Assembly: GCF_030582395.1 (NCBI RefSeq)
Contig: NZ_CP104382.1
Coordinates: forward strand, 1,364,001-1,428,000
Direction: 5' to 3'
DNA: 64,000 bases
DNA from: Ralstonia pickettii
Lineage (GTDB): Bacteria; Pseudomonadota; Gammaproteobacteria; Burkholderiales; Burkholderiaceae
The notes below the pieces were generated by a model. That model was given only the letters and a program-made list of their open reading frames with translations, was not told the DNA's origin and made no database searches. Shown here piece by piece: positions 1 to 8,841 of the stretch. Each line of letters opens with the position of its first letter. Within the stretch, counting starts at the first letter, position 1. The position numbers and the translations under genes were made by a program.

Positions 1-12
1 AGATACCAACCG

Positions 13-609
13 ATGGCACAAGCCCCCGCCACCGATGTCCTTGCCGACGGCCCGCCCGCCGTTGGCGCCAAGCTGCAGGCGCTGCGTCAGGCACGCAAGC
101 TGTCGCTCGATGAATTGTCGCGGCGCGCGGGCGTGTCCAAATCCATGCTGTCTCAAGTCGAGCGCAATCTGGCCAACCCGACCGTCGCGGTGCTGTGGCG
201 GCTGGCCACCGCGCTTGGCGTGGGGCTGGCCGATTTTCTGTCGCCCGAAGGCGCGGCCGATGCAGCGCCTGCGGTGACGGTGATTCCCGCTCACTCCATC
301 CCAGTCATCAAAAGCCCGGATGGCAAGTGCGAATTGAAGATTCTTGGCCCCGTCGACCTGGCAGCGCGCTTCGAATGGTATGAACTGGCGATCCAGCCTG
401 GCGGCGTGCTGGCGTCAGAGCCGCACGAGCTGGGCTCGAAGGAGCACATCTCTGTGTTGAGCGGCACGGTGACGGTGCAATCCGGCCCGAGCGAGAAGAA
501 GGTGCGGCACGGGGAATCGGCGCGCTATCCGGTGGATGTGCAGCACGCCATCTCGAACGCCGGCAAGACGGTGGCGACGGCGTTGCTGGTGGTCGAATAC
601 GCCCAGTAG
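13..609 (+). CDS. XRE-family regulator with C-terminal cupin domain
   Basis: Probable transcription factor of 198 aa. An Xre/Cro helix-turn-helix lies at about residues 20-75 (LSLDELSRRAGVSKSMLSQVE is the recognition part) and a small cupin sensor barrel at about residues 110-195. This HTH-plus-cupin layout is the SinR/PuuR-like group that senses small metabolites; the ligand here cannot be told. The ATG at 13 is near the window edge, so any upstream promoter is not visible. It converges with the MATE gene, with only about 20 nt between the two stops. The family call is firm, the regulon unknown. Confidence 0.9.
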   Translation: MAQAPATDVLADGPPAVGAKLQALRQARKLSLDELSRRAGVSKSMLSQVERNLANPTVAVLWRLATALGVGLADFLSPEGAADAAPAVTVIPAHSIPVIKSPDGKCELKILGPVDLAARFEWYELAIQPGGVLASEPHELGSKEHISVLSGTVTVQSGPSEKKVRHGESARYPVDVQHAISNAGKTVATALLVVEYAQ

Positions 610-629
610 ACGTTGCAGATCGACGCTGC

Positions 630-1985
630 CTAGGCTGCCTGCAGTTCAGGCGCGTGCCACACGCGCGGCAGCAGCATCCCGAGCATCAGCCCGCGCAGCG
701 CCATGAACCCCAGCATCGACAACCACAGCCCGTGGTTGCCCCACAGCGGCTGCAGTGTGACTGACAAGCCCCAGAACGCGGCAGCCGCCACGGCCATCGT
801 CACCAGCAGTTCACGCGTGCGCGTCGCGCCGATGAACACGCCGTCAAACTGGAAGCCCCATACCGACACGATCGGCAGCAGCGCCGCCCACACCAGATGG
901 TGACGCGCAGCTTCACGCACCGCAGGCTGATCGGTCAGCACACCGATGATGCCGGCACCCGCCAGCGCGTACACGGCCGCGAAGAGCCCAGCGCCGAGCA
1001 CCGACCAGAACGTTGACACGCGAACCGCCATGCGGAGTGCGGCGCGGTCCCGCGCGCCCATGGCGGCGCCCACCAGGGCTTCGGCGGCGTGCGCAAAGCC
1101 GTCCAGCCCGTAGGCCATGAAGGTCAGGAAATTGAGCAGCAACGCGTTGGCGGCCAGCACCACATCGCCCTGCTTGGCGCCGGCATGCGCAAACCAGCCG
1201 AAGGCAGCCAGGAGGCACAGCGTGCGCAGGAAGATATCGGTGTTCAGCCCCATCAGGCGGCGCCAGGCGTCACGGGCGAGGAGTTCGGCGCGGGTGAGCG
1301 GCGGCAAGCCCATCGGCCGCTGCAGCCAGAGCAACAACATTCCCAACCCAAACCCGGCAATGTCAGCCAGCGCCGTGGCGGCGCCGATACCAGCGACGCC
1401 CATGCCAGCACCCAACACCAGGGTCAGCACCGCGACCATGTTCACAGCGTTGATGAACACCTGCAGCAGCAACGCCCGCCGCACCTGCTGTCGCCCGAGC
1501 AGCGTGCCGAGCACCACATAGTTGGCCAGTGCAAACGGTGCCGACCAGATGCGTGTGTGGCAATACACCTCGGCCATGCGGGTGACGGATTCGCTCGCAC
1601 CGAGCAGCGCCAGCGTGATCCGGATCGCCGGCACCTGCAGCACCAGCAATGCGACGCCAATCGCAAAGGCCAGCAGCAGTGCGCGCACCACGCTCGCCCG
1701 CAACGCCTGCGTGTCGCCCGCGCCGTGTGCCTGCGACACCAGCCCCGTGGTGCCCATGCGCAGGAAACCAAACCCCCAGAACACGAAGTTGAAGAAGACC
1801 CCGCCCAGCGCTACGCCACCGATGTATTCCGGCCCGGGCAAGTGCCCCGCCACGGCGGTATCCACCGCCGAGAGGATCGGCTGGGTCAGGTTGGCCAGCA
1901 CGATGGGAAACGCCAGCGTCAGCACGCGCCGGTGCCACTGGGCCCGGGACGCAGGTGCAACCGAAGTGGCGAAAGAGGAGTCCAT
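630..1985 (-). CDS. MATE-family efflux transporter (DinF-like)
   Basis: Inner-membrane multidrug/toxin exporter of 451 aa, the usual length for MATE proteins, with about 12 hydrophobic segments. The N-terminal stretch (LAFPIVLANLTQPILSAVDT) matches the first MATE helix, where an Asp/Thr pair follows the conserved Pro. The internal duplication expected of two six-helix halves is visible, the second half beginning near residue 235. It is probably Na+ or H+ driven, by family knowledge. It is divergent from the APC permease across a 361-nt intergenic region. Substrate cannot be predicted. Confidence 0.92.
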   Translation of the reverse strand: MDSSFATSVAPASRAQWHRRVLTLAFPIVLANLTQPILSAVDTAVAGHLPGPEYIGGVALGGVFFNFVFWGFGFLRMGTTGLVSQAHGAGDTQALRASVVRALLLAFAIGVALLVLQVPAIRITLALLGASESVTRMAEVYCHTRIWSAPFALANYVVLGTLLGRQQVRRALLLQVFINAVNMVAVLTLVLGAGMGVAGIGAATALADIAGFGLGMLLLWLQRPMGLPPLTRAELLARDAWRRLMGLNTDIFLRTLCLLAAFGWFAHAGAKQGDVVLAANALLLNFLTFMAYGLDGFAHAAEALVGAAMGARDRAALRMAVRVSTFWSVLGAGLFAAVYALAGAGIIGVLTDQPAVREAARHHLVWAALLPIVSVWGFQFDGVFIGATRTRELLVTMAVAAAAFWGLSVTLQPLWGNHGLWLSMLGFMALRGLMLGMLLPRVWHAPELQAA

Positions 1986-2346
1986 GGGGACAAAAACTGC
2001 GTGGAACGATGAAAAAGGCGGTGCAACCGCTCACGATTTCGCTATCATTGCGCCCCATTGCGGGCTCCGGAATCGGGCGGCAAGTGCGGCACCCCGCACA
2101 ACGTCGTCGGTGACTATACGCGAATCCCCCCGGAAGACAGACATCGTGTTCTGCCTTTCATCGCGGCCGGACGGGTGCGGTTGATGCTACGCATCATCCA
2201 GCACACGCATGTCCTGGGCTGGTGACACCCACCACATAGGACGGCGGGCGACGCCCAAACAGCGTCGCCTCGGTAGAACTAAGCGGACTGGTAAGCAAAC
2301 CGCGGTGCCCTGTCGAACTTCCGACTCGCCGGGGCGGAGACTCCTC
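1986..2346. other. Divergent intergenic region with long permease leader
   Basis: The 361 nt between the divergent MATE and APC permease genes contain no convincing coding frame. A perfect 8-bp hairpin with a 7-nt loop lies at 2247-2269 (arms GGCGACGC / GCGTCGCC). More GC-rich pairing potential follows up to the ribosome binding site at 2336-2340 (GGAGA). The length and structure suggest a regulated 5' leader for the permease. I could not match it to the core of a known riboswitch class. Confidence 0.45.
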
Positions 2347-3993
2347 TTGGAAAAAAACGTACAACGCAATCTCGGCGCCTGGGCATTGATGTTGACCGGC
2401 TTGGGCTCGATCATCGGCTCCGGCTGGCTGTTTGGCGCCGGCCACGCGGCAAAGGTGGCAGGCCCCGCTGCCATCTTCACCTGGGTGATCGGCGCCATCG
2501 TCATTCTGGCCATTGCCCTGACGTATTCCGAACTGGGCGCGATGTTCCCGGAATCAGGCGGCATGGTGCGCTACGCGCGCTACTCGCATGGCTCGCTGGT
2601 GGGCTTCGTGGCGGCCTGGGCCAACTGGATCGCCATCGTCACCGTCATTCCCATCGAGGCTGAGGCTTCGATCCAGTACATGAGCAGTTGGCCGTGGCCC
2701 TGGGCGCAGTCGCTCTTCCAGCACGGTGAGCTGACGCCGCCGGGGCTCGTCCTGTCGGCAGTGCTCGTCGTGGTGTACTTCCTGCTGAACTACTGGGGCG
2801 TGAAGGTGTTTGCCAAGGCGAACAACGCCATCACGATCTTCAAGTTCATCATTCCGGCCGCGACTGCGGTGGCGCTGGTTGCGGCAGGCTTCCATCCGGG
2901 CAACTTCGGCACGGGCACGGGCGCGAATGTGGCAGGTCAAGGCTTCGCCCCGTACGGCTGGTCTGCGGTGCTGACCGCCATCGCCACCAGCGGCATCGTG
3001 TTTGCGTTCAACGGTTTCCAGAGCCCGATCAACCTGGCGGGCGAGGCGCGCAACCCGGGCCGCAACGTGCCCATCGCGGTGATCGGTTCGATCCTGCTGG
3101 CCGCGGTGATTTACGTGGCGCTGCAGGTGGCCTTCCTGGGTGCGGTGCCGCCTGAGTCGCTCGTCAACGGCTGGCACGGCATTGACTTCCACTCGCCATT
3201 CGCCCAGCTGGCGATTGCGCTGAACCTGAACTGGCTCGCCCTCGTGCTGTACATCGACGCGTTCGTCAGCCCGTCGGGCACCGGCAGTACGTACATGGCC
3301 ACCACCACGCGCATGATCTACGCGATGGAGCGCAACAACACCATGCCGGCCATCTTCGGCCGCGTGCATCCGCTGTATGGCGTGTCGCGCCCGGCCATGT
3401 GGTTCAACCTGGCGGTGTCGTTCATCTTCCTGTTCTTCTTCCGCGGCTGGGGTGCGCTGGCTGCAGTGATTTCGGTGGCAACGGTCATCTCGTACCTGAC
3501 GGGTCCGATCAGCGTGATGTCGCTGCGCCGCACGTCGCCGCAGCTGCATCGTCCGCTGCGTCTGCCGGGGCTGTCGCTCATCGCGCCGTTCGCGTTTGTG
3601 TGCGCATCGCTCATCCTGTACTGGGCCAAGTGGCCGCTGACCGGCGAGATCATCGTGCTGATGCTGGTGGCCCTGCCCGTGTACTTCTACTACCAGGCCA
3701 AGGCCGGCTGGCCCGACTTCAAGACGGAGTTGAAGGGCGCGTGGTGGATGATCGCCTACCTGCCGACCATCGCAGCGCTGTCGTACTGCGGCAGCACGGA
3801 GTTCGGCGGCCACGGCTACATCCCCTACGGCTGGGACATGGGCATCGTCGCAGTGCTTTCGCTGTTCTTCTACCACTGGGGCGTGGTCAGCGGCTGGCAC
3901 ACGCGCTATCTGGACGAGGTGGACAGCGTGCACGAAGAAACCGAAGTGCGTGACCGCAAGCGCGGCGCGCGCGAAGTTCCTCAAGGCGTCTGA
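2347..3993 (+). CDS. APC-family amino-acid permease
   Basis: Inner-membrane amino-acid/proton symporter of 548 aa from a TTG start at 2347. That start has a GGAGA ribosome binding site 7 nt upstream and leads straight into the conserved first helix (LTGLGSIIGSGWLFG). The frame stays open upstream to 2209, but that extension is hydrophilic and not family-like. About 12-14 membrane segments are present. The sequence style (PESGGMVRYARYSHG, then GFQSPINLAGEARNPGRN) resembles the YveA-type aspartate:H+ symporter group; the substrate is inferred only. A strong terminator follows at 4014-4051. Confidence 0.9.
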   Translation: MEKNVQRNLGAWALMLTGLGSIIGSGWLFGAGHAAKVAGPAAIFTWVIGAIVILAIALTYSELGAMFPESGGMVRYARYSHGSLVGFVAAWANWIAIVTVIPIEAEASIQYMSSWPWPWAQSLFQHGELTPPGLVLSAVLVVVYFLLNYWGVKVFAKANNAITIFKFIIPAATAVALVAAGFHPGNFGTGTGANVAGQGFAPYGWSAVLTAIATSGIVFAFNGFQSPINLAGEARNPGRNVPIAVIGSILLAAVIYVALQVAFLGAVPPESLVNGWHGIDFHSPFAQLAIALNLNWLALVLYIDAFVSPSGTGSTYMATTTRMIYAMERNNTMPAIFGRVHPLYGVSRPAMWFNLAVSFIFLFFFRGWGALAAVISVATVISYLTGPISVMSLRRTSPQLHRPLRLPGLSLIAPFAFVCASLILYWAKWPLTGEIIVLMLVALPVYFYYQAKAGWPDFKTELKGAWWMIAYLPTIAALSYCGSTEFGGHGYIPYGWDMGIVAVLSLFFYHWGVVSGWHTRYLDEVDSVHEETEVRDRKRGAREVPQGV

Positions 3994-4013
3994 CGCCACG
4001 GTTGCACGCTGGA

Positions 4014-4051
4014 AAAAAACGCCCGACCGGTTCTGCCGGCGGGCGTTTTTT
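4014..4051 (+). terminator. Rho-independent terminator after the APC permease
   Basis: GC-rich hairpin starting about 20 nt after the permease stop. The arms ACGCCCG and CGGGCGT are extended inward by CCGG/CCGG pairing around a TTCT loop. A preceding A-run and a following run of six T allow it to work on either strand. Confidence 0.9.
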
Positions 4052-4156
4052 CTTGTCTGCGGGGCGGCGGGAATCTGCTCCGCTGTGTGCGCTAGGCGGC
4101 GACGCTATCCCCCGGACTTTGCGTACAGCCTCACGTCGTTCCATTTCCATTTGCCC

Positions 4157-4258
4157 ATGACTCGACCCCTCGGCCTGATCCTGATTGCGCTGTCCCTGAG
4201 CGCTTGCAGCAAGAAAGAGGAATACGGCCCAGGCGGCGGTGTATCGCCGGGGCGCTAG
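4157..4258 (+). CDS. Small predicted lipoprotein, 33 aa
   Basis: Very short gene with a lipoprotein signal: positively charged start (MTRPLG), a hydrophobic core, then the lipobox LSAC with Cys at residue 17. After that come SKKEEYGPGGG and a short Gly-rich end. The mature peptide would be only about 17 residues and membrane anchored. Many beta-proteobacteria carry such mini-lipoproteins of unknown role. Its stop overlaps that of the converging HPPD-like gene by 4 nt. No strong ribosome binding site is seen, so the gene is likely but not certain. Confidence 0.55.
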   Translation: MTRPLGLILIALSLSACSKKEEYGPGGGVSPGR

Positions 4259-5265
4259 ACCGTGGATGGCTGACGCTGCGGCTCGTCCACCTCCACGGGC
4301 GCACCCTGCACACGCTCCACCGCCTCGAACAGGGCGCGGATGTTCGCAGCGCCAAATCCGCGTGCGCCCTGGCGCTCGATCAGTTCGAAAAAGAACACCG
4401 GCTCCGCCGTGCGAGACGGCGCCAGGAAGGACTGCAACAGCAGACCATCGGCATCGCGATCGGCCATGATGCCGAGCGCCAGCGCAGCATCGCGCGGGAC
4501 CGGGCAGTGCCCGATCCGGGCCAGCATGGCATCGAACACTTCGGGCATGGAGCCCGCAAAGTTCACATCGTGGCGTTTGAGCGCCAGGCTGTGGGCCAAC
4601 AGAGCCGGCACACGCAGCGCCAGGTGCTGAATGCCCGCGCCGCCGTGCACGTCGACAAAGCGGTGCAGTTGCGTCGTCTGGCTGGTCGGTGTGGGCGCCG
4701 AGAGCACGAGCTTCACGCTGCCGCTGGCGTTCTGCAGCACCGTGTTGACCATGCCGAGACTGCGCGTCTGGATGTGCTCGGTTTGCGTGACATGCAAGCC
4801 AAAGCCCGCTTGATAACGCGCAACCGTTGCGCCCATGGTTTCGCACGGCAGGCATAGCGCGAGATGGTCGAGACCCTGCGCTGCATCGAAGGCAGCATCG
4901 CCAGCAGCGGGGTCGCGCTCGACAAGCGTGTGCGTGACATGGCCGATCCCGCCCACGCGTGCCATGCGCACAGGGCGCTCCCCATGCGGCGTGGGCAGAA
5001 CGCCCCAGTGCGGCGGCGCCAGATCGGCCGCGCCGGCACGCACCGCCCGCCGATGCGCAACATCGACATCATCGACCGCGAACATCACGTCATTGACGAC
5101 GATTTCGTCGGCACGCGGCGCAGCGACGCGGCTTGGCTCGACCCGCAACCACGCATCGCCGCCCACGCGCCCAACACCGCTTGCGGGGGCCTGCAGCGTG
5201 CGCAGGAAATCGCCGGACCAGCTCGGACCGCTGACCGATACCGATGTCACTGACGCCAGTGTCAT
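4255..5265 (-). CDS. HPPD-like dioxygenase, VOC superfamily
   Basis: A 336-aa relative of 4-hydroxyphenylpyruvate dioxygenase / hydroxymandelate synthase, slightly shorter than the usual ~355 aa. The three Fe(II) ligands are placed as in HPPD: His in GLDHLAL, His in GGAGIQHLAL, and Glu in FFFELIERQ near the C-terminus, followed by the family's GFG..N..ALFEAVE tail. The start at 5265 has an AGGAG site 7 nt upstream. It lies downstream of, and in line with, an NMT1/THI5-like protein gene across a 90-nt gap that holds an 11-bp inverted repeat. A standard tyrosine-catabolic HPPD is possible, but no other tyrosine-pathway gene is nearby, so another alpha-keto acid substrate is conceivable. Confidence 0.75.
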   Translation of the reverse strand: MTLASVTSVSVSGPSWSGDFLRTLQAPASGVGRVGGDAWLRVEPSRVAAPRADEIVVNDVMFAVDDVDVAHRRAVRAGAADLAPPHWGVLPTPHGERPVRMARVGGIGHVTHTLVERDPAAGDAAFDAAQGLDHLALCLPCETMGATVARYQAGFGLHVTQTEHIQTRSLGMVNTVLQNASGSVKLVLSAPTPTSQTTQLHRFVDVHGGAGIQHLALRVPALLAHSLALKRHDVNFAGSMPEVFDAMLARIGHCPVPRDAALALGIMADRDADGLLLQSFLAPSRTAEPVFFFELIERQGARGFGAANIRALFEAVERVQGAPVEVDEPQRQPSTV

Positions 5266-5291
5266 GACCGTCTCCTGACGCCGCACGGCGT

Positions 5292-5341
5292 CGTGTTTCG
5301 ATGGATGGGGAAAACATGAGCCGCTTCAGTATCGAAACACG
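5292..5341. repeat. 11-bp perfect inverted repeat between SBP-like and HPPD-like genes
   Basis: CGTGTTTCGAT at 5292-5302 is exactly complementary to ATCGAAACACG at 5331-5341, with a 28-nt spacer. It lies between the two minus-strand genes, 27 nt upstream of the HPPD-like start. It may be a pair of half-operators or the stem of an RNA leader. Confidence 0.6.
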
Positions 5342-5355
5342 GCGGCAGCCGACAA

Positions 5356-6336
5356 CTACGGGCGGGCGTAGGCCAAGGCGCGCGGTGACGTCGGCACGCA
5401 CGGCTTCTCGGGGGCACGCGCAATGCGCGGCGGCAAATAGGCGTCCGTCACGGCGCCGGACCATGCTTGCGGCCGGCGGACGATGCCGTGTCGGGCCAGC
5501 CAAGCGGCGTAGCCCCACATGAGCGAGGCATCGTGCCGGCCCCACGCGCCATCGGCCAGCCAGGTCGTCGACACGGCGCGCAACGACCGGGCAATCGTGG
5601 TTCGAGGGAAATACGGAATGACGCGCTCGAACAGCGGCAGCACGCTGGCCGGATCCGCGTGGGCCGCGACAAATCCGTGCGAAGCGGCTGTCAGCAAACC
5701 TCTGACGACGCCTGCATTGCCGGCCAGCCAGCGGGAATCCACAGCGAGCAGATAGCTGTGATAGGACGGCGCGCCAATCTCGTCGATCGGCCAGACCTGG
5801 CGCTGCACATCGGGCAAGGTTGAGGGCATCACGCCCTCCCACGCCCAGTAGCTGCCGAAGCTCGCATCGGCGGCCCCATCGCGCAGTTCATCGAAGGTCA
5901 GCTCGCGCACGCCGGCGTCGACCAGCTTCACCGTATCGGAATCGCCGCCATCTGCACGGACGATGTCGGCCAGCAATGCCCGCGCGCGCTTCGTGGGGTT
6001 GAGCGCCACACGGCGCCCACAAAGATCGCGCGGGCGGGCGATGCCACGGCCGCTCACTGAATGGATGGCTTCCAGGCTGCGCTGGTTGACGGCGGCCACA
6101 CCGCAGACCGGCTCGCCCGTTTCATAACGGGCCAGCACGCGCCGGGTCGGGCACACGCCAAGTTGCACATCGCCGCGCATGACGTGATCGAGCGTGTCGC
6201 CTCGCGCGTCGTCACGCACAACGATTTCCACGTCCAGCCCCGCACGTGCGAACCAGCCCTTGGCACGGGCCAAGTAAAACCCGGCGGCGTTCGTCCACGG
6301 GTGAAAGTACTCAAGCATGAGACGAACGTGCTGCAT
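5356..6336 (-). CDS. NMT1/THI5-like substrate-binding-fold protein
   Basis: A 326-aa protein with the SsuA/THI5 periplasmic-binding fold. It opens with VRLMLEYFHPWTNAAGFYLA followed by KGWFARAGLDVEI, as in ThiY/THI5 and nitrate/taurine binding proteins, and the second lobe contains DASFGSYWAWEG. From the ATG at 6336 there is no signal peptide or lipobox; a TTG at 6357 only adds seven residues. No ABC permease or ATPase is next to it, so a cytosolic catalytic or sensory role is as likely as transport. It probably shares a transcript with the HPPD-like gene. Confidence 0.65.
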   Translation of the reverse strand: MQHVRLMLEYFHPWTNAAGFYLARAKGWFARAGLDVEIVVRDDARGDTLDHVMRGDVQLGVCPTRRVLARYETGEPVCGVAAVNQRSLEAIHSVSGRGIARPRDLCGRRVALNPTKRARALLADIVRADGGDSDTVKLVDAGVRELTFDELRDGAADASFGSYWAWEGVMPSTLPDVQRQVWPIDEIGAPSYHSYLLAVDSRWLAGNAGVVRGLLTAASHGFVAAHADPASVLPLFERVIPYFPRTTIARSLRAVSTTWLADGAWGRHDASLMWGYAAWLARHGIVRRPQAWSGAVTDAYLPPRIARAPEKPCVPTSPRALAYARP

Positions 6337-6507
6337 GGTGCGGACGGCCGATGGCAAGTGGACAACGGCCCCAGTGTGCGAGCCCTGACCGCCACCGCGT
6401 ACTACGTGGATTGTGCAAACGAGGGGTCGCCCCTACGAAGCCATCGCGAAAAATCGATGGAACGCGCGCGCGCCAGCATTGCCGGCGTGGGCCTCGTCTG
6501 CGGTCAC

Positions 6508-7422
6508 TCAAACTGCGCCCGGGTCGGCAGCGGCCTTGATGAAATCGATGAACGCCCGCAGCGGAGCCGGCACGAGACGCCGCCCCGGATAGTAGAGATA
6601 CGGCCCCGGGAACGGCCGCCACCAATCCTCGAGCACGGGTTCGAGCGCACCGCTTGCAAGATGGGGACGCAGCCAGTCTTCATAGAGATGGACAACCCCC
6701 ACGCCAGCCAGGGCCGCATCCACGACAAGATCGGTCGCGCCGCCAATGCGAACGAGCACCGGGCCCGACGGCTCCACCCGAACCACTTCACCATCCCGCT
6801 CGTATTCCCACGGCGGCATCGCTCCACTTGCAAACTTGCCGCGCAGGCACGCGTGGTCGAGCAGTTCGCGCGGATGGGCGGGCCGGCCGTGTCGATCGAA
6901 ATAGCCGGGTGCCGCTGCCGTTGCGAACCGCTGCGATCGCGGGCCGATCGGGACGGCGATCATGTCCTGTTCGAGCCGCTCGTCGTAACGGATGCCTGCG
7001 TCGAAACCTGCAGCCAGGATGTCGACGAAGCTCTCTTCGGCCACGACCTCCAGTTGGATCTCGGGAAAGGCGTCGAGGAAGCCCGGGATGATGGCAGGCA
7101 AGACGAGCCGCGCGGCGCTCATCGGCACATTGAGCTTTAGCGTGCCGGCGGGCCTTTCGCGAAAGCTATTGACGACGTCAAGCGCGGCTTCCACCTCGCT
7201 CAAGGCCGGCCGCAGACGGCTCAGCAGACGTTGCCCCGCTTCAGTGGGCGAGACGCTGCGCGTCGTGCGGTTCAGCAGGCGCACACCGAGTTGCGTCTCC
7301 AACCGCCGCACGGCCTCGCTCAGTCCGGATGCGCTCGTGCCCATCAGTCTTGCACCTTCGCGAAAGCCCTTGGCCTGCGCCACCGCCACAAAAGCATTCA
7401 AATCGCCCAGATCGACTTTCAT
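6508..7422 (-). CDS. LysR-family transcriptional regulator
   Basis: Typical 304-aa LTTR. The winged HTH is at residues 1-62 (DLNAFVAVAQAKGF, then RRLETQLGVRLLNRTTR) and the effector-binding domain begins near residue 90 (GTLKLNVPMSAARLVLP). It belongs to the AaeR/PecT-like subgroup that often sits divergent from an oxidoreductase, as here with the aldo/keto reductase. A 15-bp dyad (CGCAC-N5-GTGCG, 7435-7449) lies in the shared promoter 13 nt from its own start and is a good candidate for an autoregulatory site. Confidence 0.93.
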   Translation of the reverse strand: MKVDLGDLNAFVAVAQAKGFREGARLMGTSASGLSEAVRRLETQLGVRLLNRTTRSVSPTEAGQRLLSRLRPALSEVEAALDVVNSFRERPAGTLKLNVPMSAARLVLPAIIPGFLDAFPEIQLEVVAEESFVDILAAGFDAGIRYDERLEQDMIAVPIGPRSQRFATAAAPGYFDRHGRPAHPRELLDHACLRGKFASGAMPPWEYERDGEVVRVEPSGPVLVRIGGATDLVVDAALAGVGVVHLYEDWLRPHLASGALEPVLEDWWRPFPGPYLYYPGRRLVPAPLRAFIDFIKAAADPGAV

Positions 7423-7434
7423 TGTTCGCCTTTT

Positions 7435-7449
7435 CGCACAACCCGTGCG
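7435..7449. promoter_or_regulatory. Candidate LysR operator dyad
   Basis: CGCAC-aaccc-GTGCG is a 15-bp interrupted palindrome in the 129-nt promoter shared by the lysR-type gene and the aldo/keto reductase gene. Its size and position fit an LTTR recognition site, though the classical T-N11-A is only loosely satisfied. Confidence 0.4.
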
Positions 7450-7551
7450 GATTATGTCCCCTTATCGCGCACAGCGCTTGCACCTAATCTGCTGTCACCC
7501 CCCCGCTTTCTTCGGGCTTCGACCTTCCTTCTTCGAAACAGGAGTGTGACC

Positions 7552-8436
7552 ATGTCTTTCATTGCTCAATCCGGCACGTTCTCCATTGGCGGCCACCAGG
7601 TGCACCGTCTCGGCTATGGCGCCATGCAGCTGGCCGGCCCGGGCGTCTTCGGCCCACCCAAGGATCGCGACGCCGCGCTTGCCGTATTGCGCGAAGCCGT
7701 TGCCTCGGGCGTCAACCACATCGACACGAGCGATTTCTACGGCCCGCACATCACGAACCAGTTGATCCGCGAAGCCTTGCACCCGTATCGCGACGATCTG
7801 CTCATCGTCACCAAGATCGGTGCGCGGCGAGATGCCAGCGGCGCTTGGCTGCCGGCGTTTTCAACCCAGGCGCTGACCGAAGCCGTGCACGACAACCTGC
7901 GCAACCTCTGCCTGGATGTGCTCGACGTGGTGAATTTGCGGATCATGTTCGACACCCATGGCCCCGCGGAAGGGTCGATCGAGGCACCCCTCACCGCCCT
8001 GGCGGAACTGCAACGGCAGGGGCTGGTGCGGCACATCGGGCTGAGCAACGTCACGGCCAACCAGATCGCAGAAGGACGGCGCATCTGCGAGATCGTCTGC
8101 GTGCAGAACCACTACAACCTCGCTCACCGAAACGACGACGGCCTGATCGACGCGCTTGCCCGCGACGGCATCGCGTATGTTCCGTACTTTCCGCTGGGCG
8201 GGTTCAGCCCGCTGCAATCGTCCACGCTCAACGATGTCGCAGCGCGGCTTGGCGCCACACCGATGCAGACGGCTCTCGCCTGGCTGCTGCACCGGTCACC
8301 GAACATGCTGGTGATCCCGGGCACCTCATCGGTCGGCCACCTGCGCGAGAACGTCGCCGCGTCGGCGATTGCGCTGCCCGAAGATGCGATGCGCGAACTC
8401 GACGCCGTTGCCCTTTCCACGGACGCTGCCGCGTAA
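7552..8436 (+). CDS. Aldo/keto reductase
   Basis: Cytosolic NADPH-dependent oxidoreductase of 294 aa in the AKR superfamily. Motifs in order: LGYGAMQLAG, then VNHIDTSDFYG holding the catalytic Asp and Tyr, the lysine strand LIVTKIGAR, the IGLSNV strand, and LLVIPGTSS-type NADP contacts near the C-terminus. The ATG at 7552 has an AGGAG site 7 nt upstream. It is divergent from, and probably controlled by, the LysR gene. Substrate is unknown; family members reduce aldehydes, quinones or sugars. A GC hairpin at 8451-8473 just after the stop may aid termination. Confidence 0.9.
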   Translation: MSFIAQSGTFSIGGHQVHRLGYGAMQLAGPGVFGPPKDRDAALAVLREAVASGVNHIDTSDFYGPHITNQLIREALHPYRDDLLIVTKIGARRDASGAWLPAFSTQALTEAVHDNLRNLCLDVLDVVNLRIMFDTHGPAEGSIEAPLTALAELQRQGLVRHIGLSNVTANQIAEGRRICEIVCVQNHYNLAHRNDDGLIDALARDGIAYVPYFPLGGFSPLQSSTLNDVAARLGATPMQTALAWLLHRSPNMLVIPGTSSVGHLRENVAASAIALPEDAMRELDAVALSTDAAA

Positions 8437-8841
8437 TACCTTGCTTGGCGGCCCGGCGGTCGATGCACCGGGCGGCTGAAACGGACGCGACGTTCTTCGC
8501 CGCCCATCTTGCGGAAGCACAGGCTGAAGGCAAGGTGCAGCGGTCAAGAAATGGTTCCGCTTGGCCAGATGCTGCCGCCGCAGCGTTTGGCCAGATCGCC
8601 CACTTTCAACAACATGGTGGCTGCTGTCTTCTGGCTTGGAAACAGGTTGGGACCTCACACAATGTGACGGTCAAGCACGGCATGAAAGGATTGCAATCGG
8701 CAGCGCCCCGTGAAGACGCAGGCGCTTGCTGGATTCTGGATCAGGCCCCTCTGTGGTGGGGGCCATGCCCCGCCAACCCGCGCGGCTGCGTGCGTCACAA
8801 AAAGTTCATTCAACTCTTTGTTCAGCGGGTCGTTTAGCGGA
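8437..8841. other. Intergenic region, no gene seen
   Basis: About 400 nt between the reductase and the EAL-GGDEF gene. A hairpin (GCCCGG / CCGGGC, 8451-8473) with no T-run follows the reductase stop. Open frames here have no recognisable domain or ribosome binding site. The rest presumably carries the promoter of the downstream gene; the AT-richer stretch at 8800-8835 is the likeliest promoter zone. Confidence 0.5.

Noticed and set aside
1986..2346. Guanidine, glycine or manganese riboswitch upstream of the permease
   Set aside because: None of the core motifs of those classes could be placed; only generic pairing was seen.
2554..3999. Long open frame on the strand opposite the APC permease
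   Set aside because: Low-complexity His/Arg/Gln-rich translation typical of the antisense of a GC-rich gene; the plus-strand frame has clear permease motifs.
6337..6507. TPP (THI-box) riboswitch upstream of the THI5-like gene
   Set aside because: The region contains two small hairpins, but the conserved TPP-riboswitch core CUGAGA and its partner are absent.
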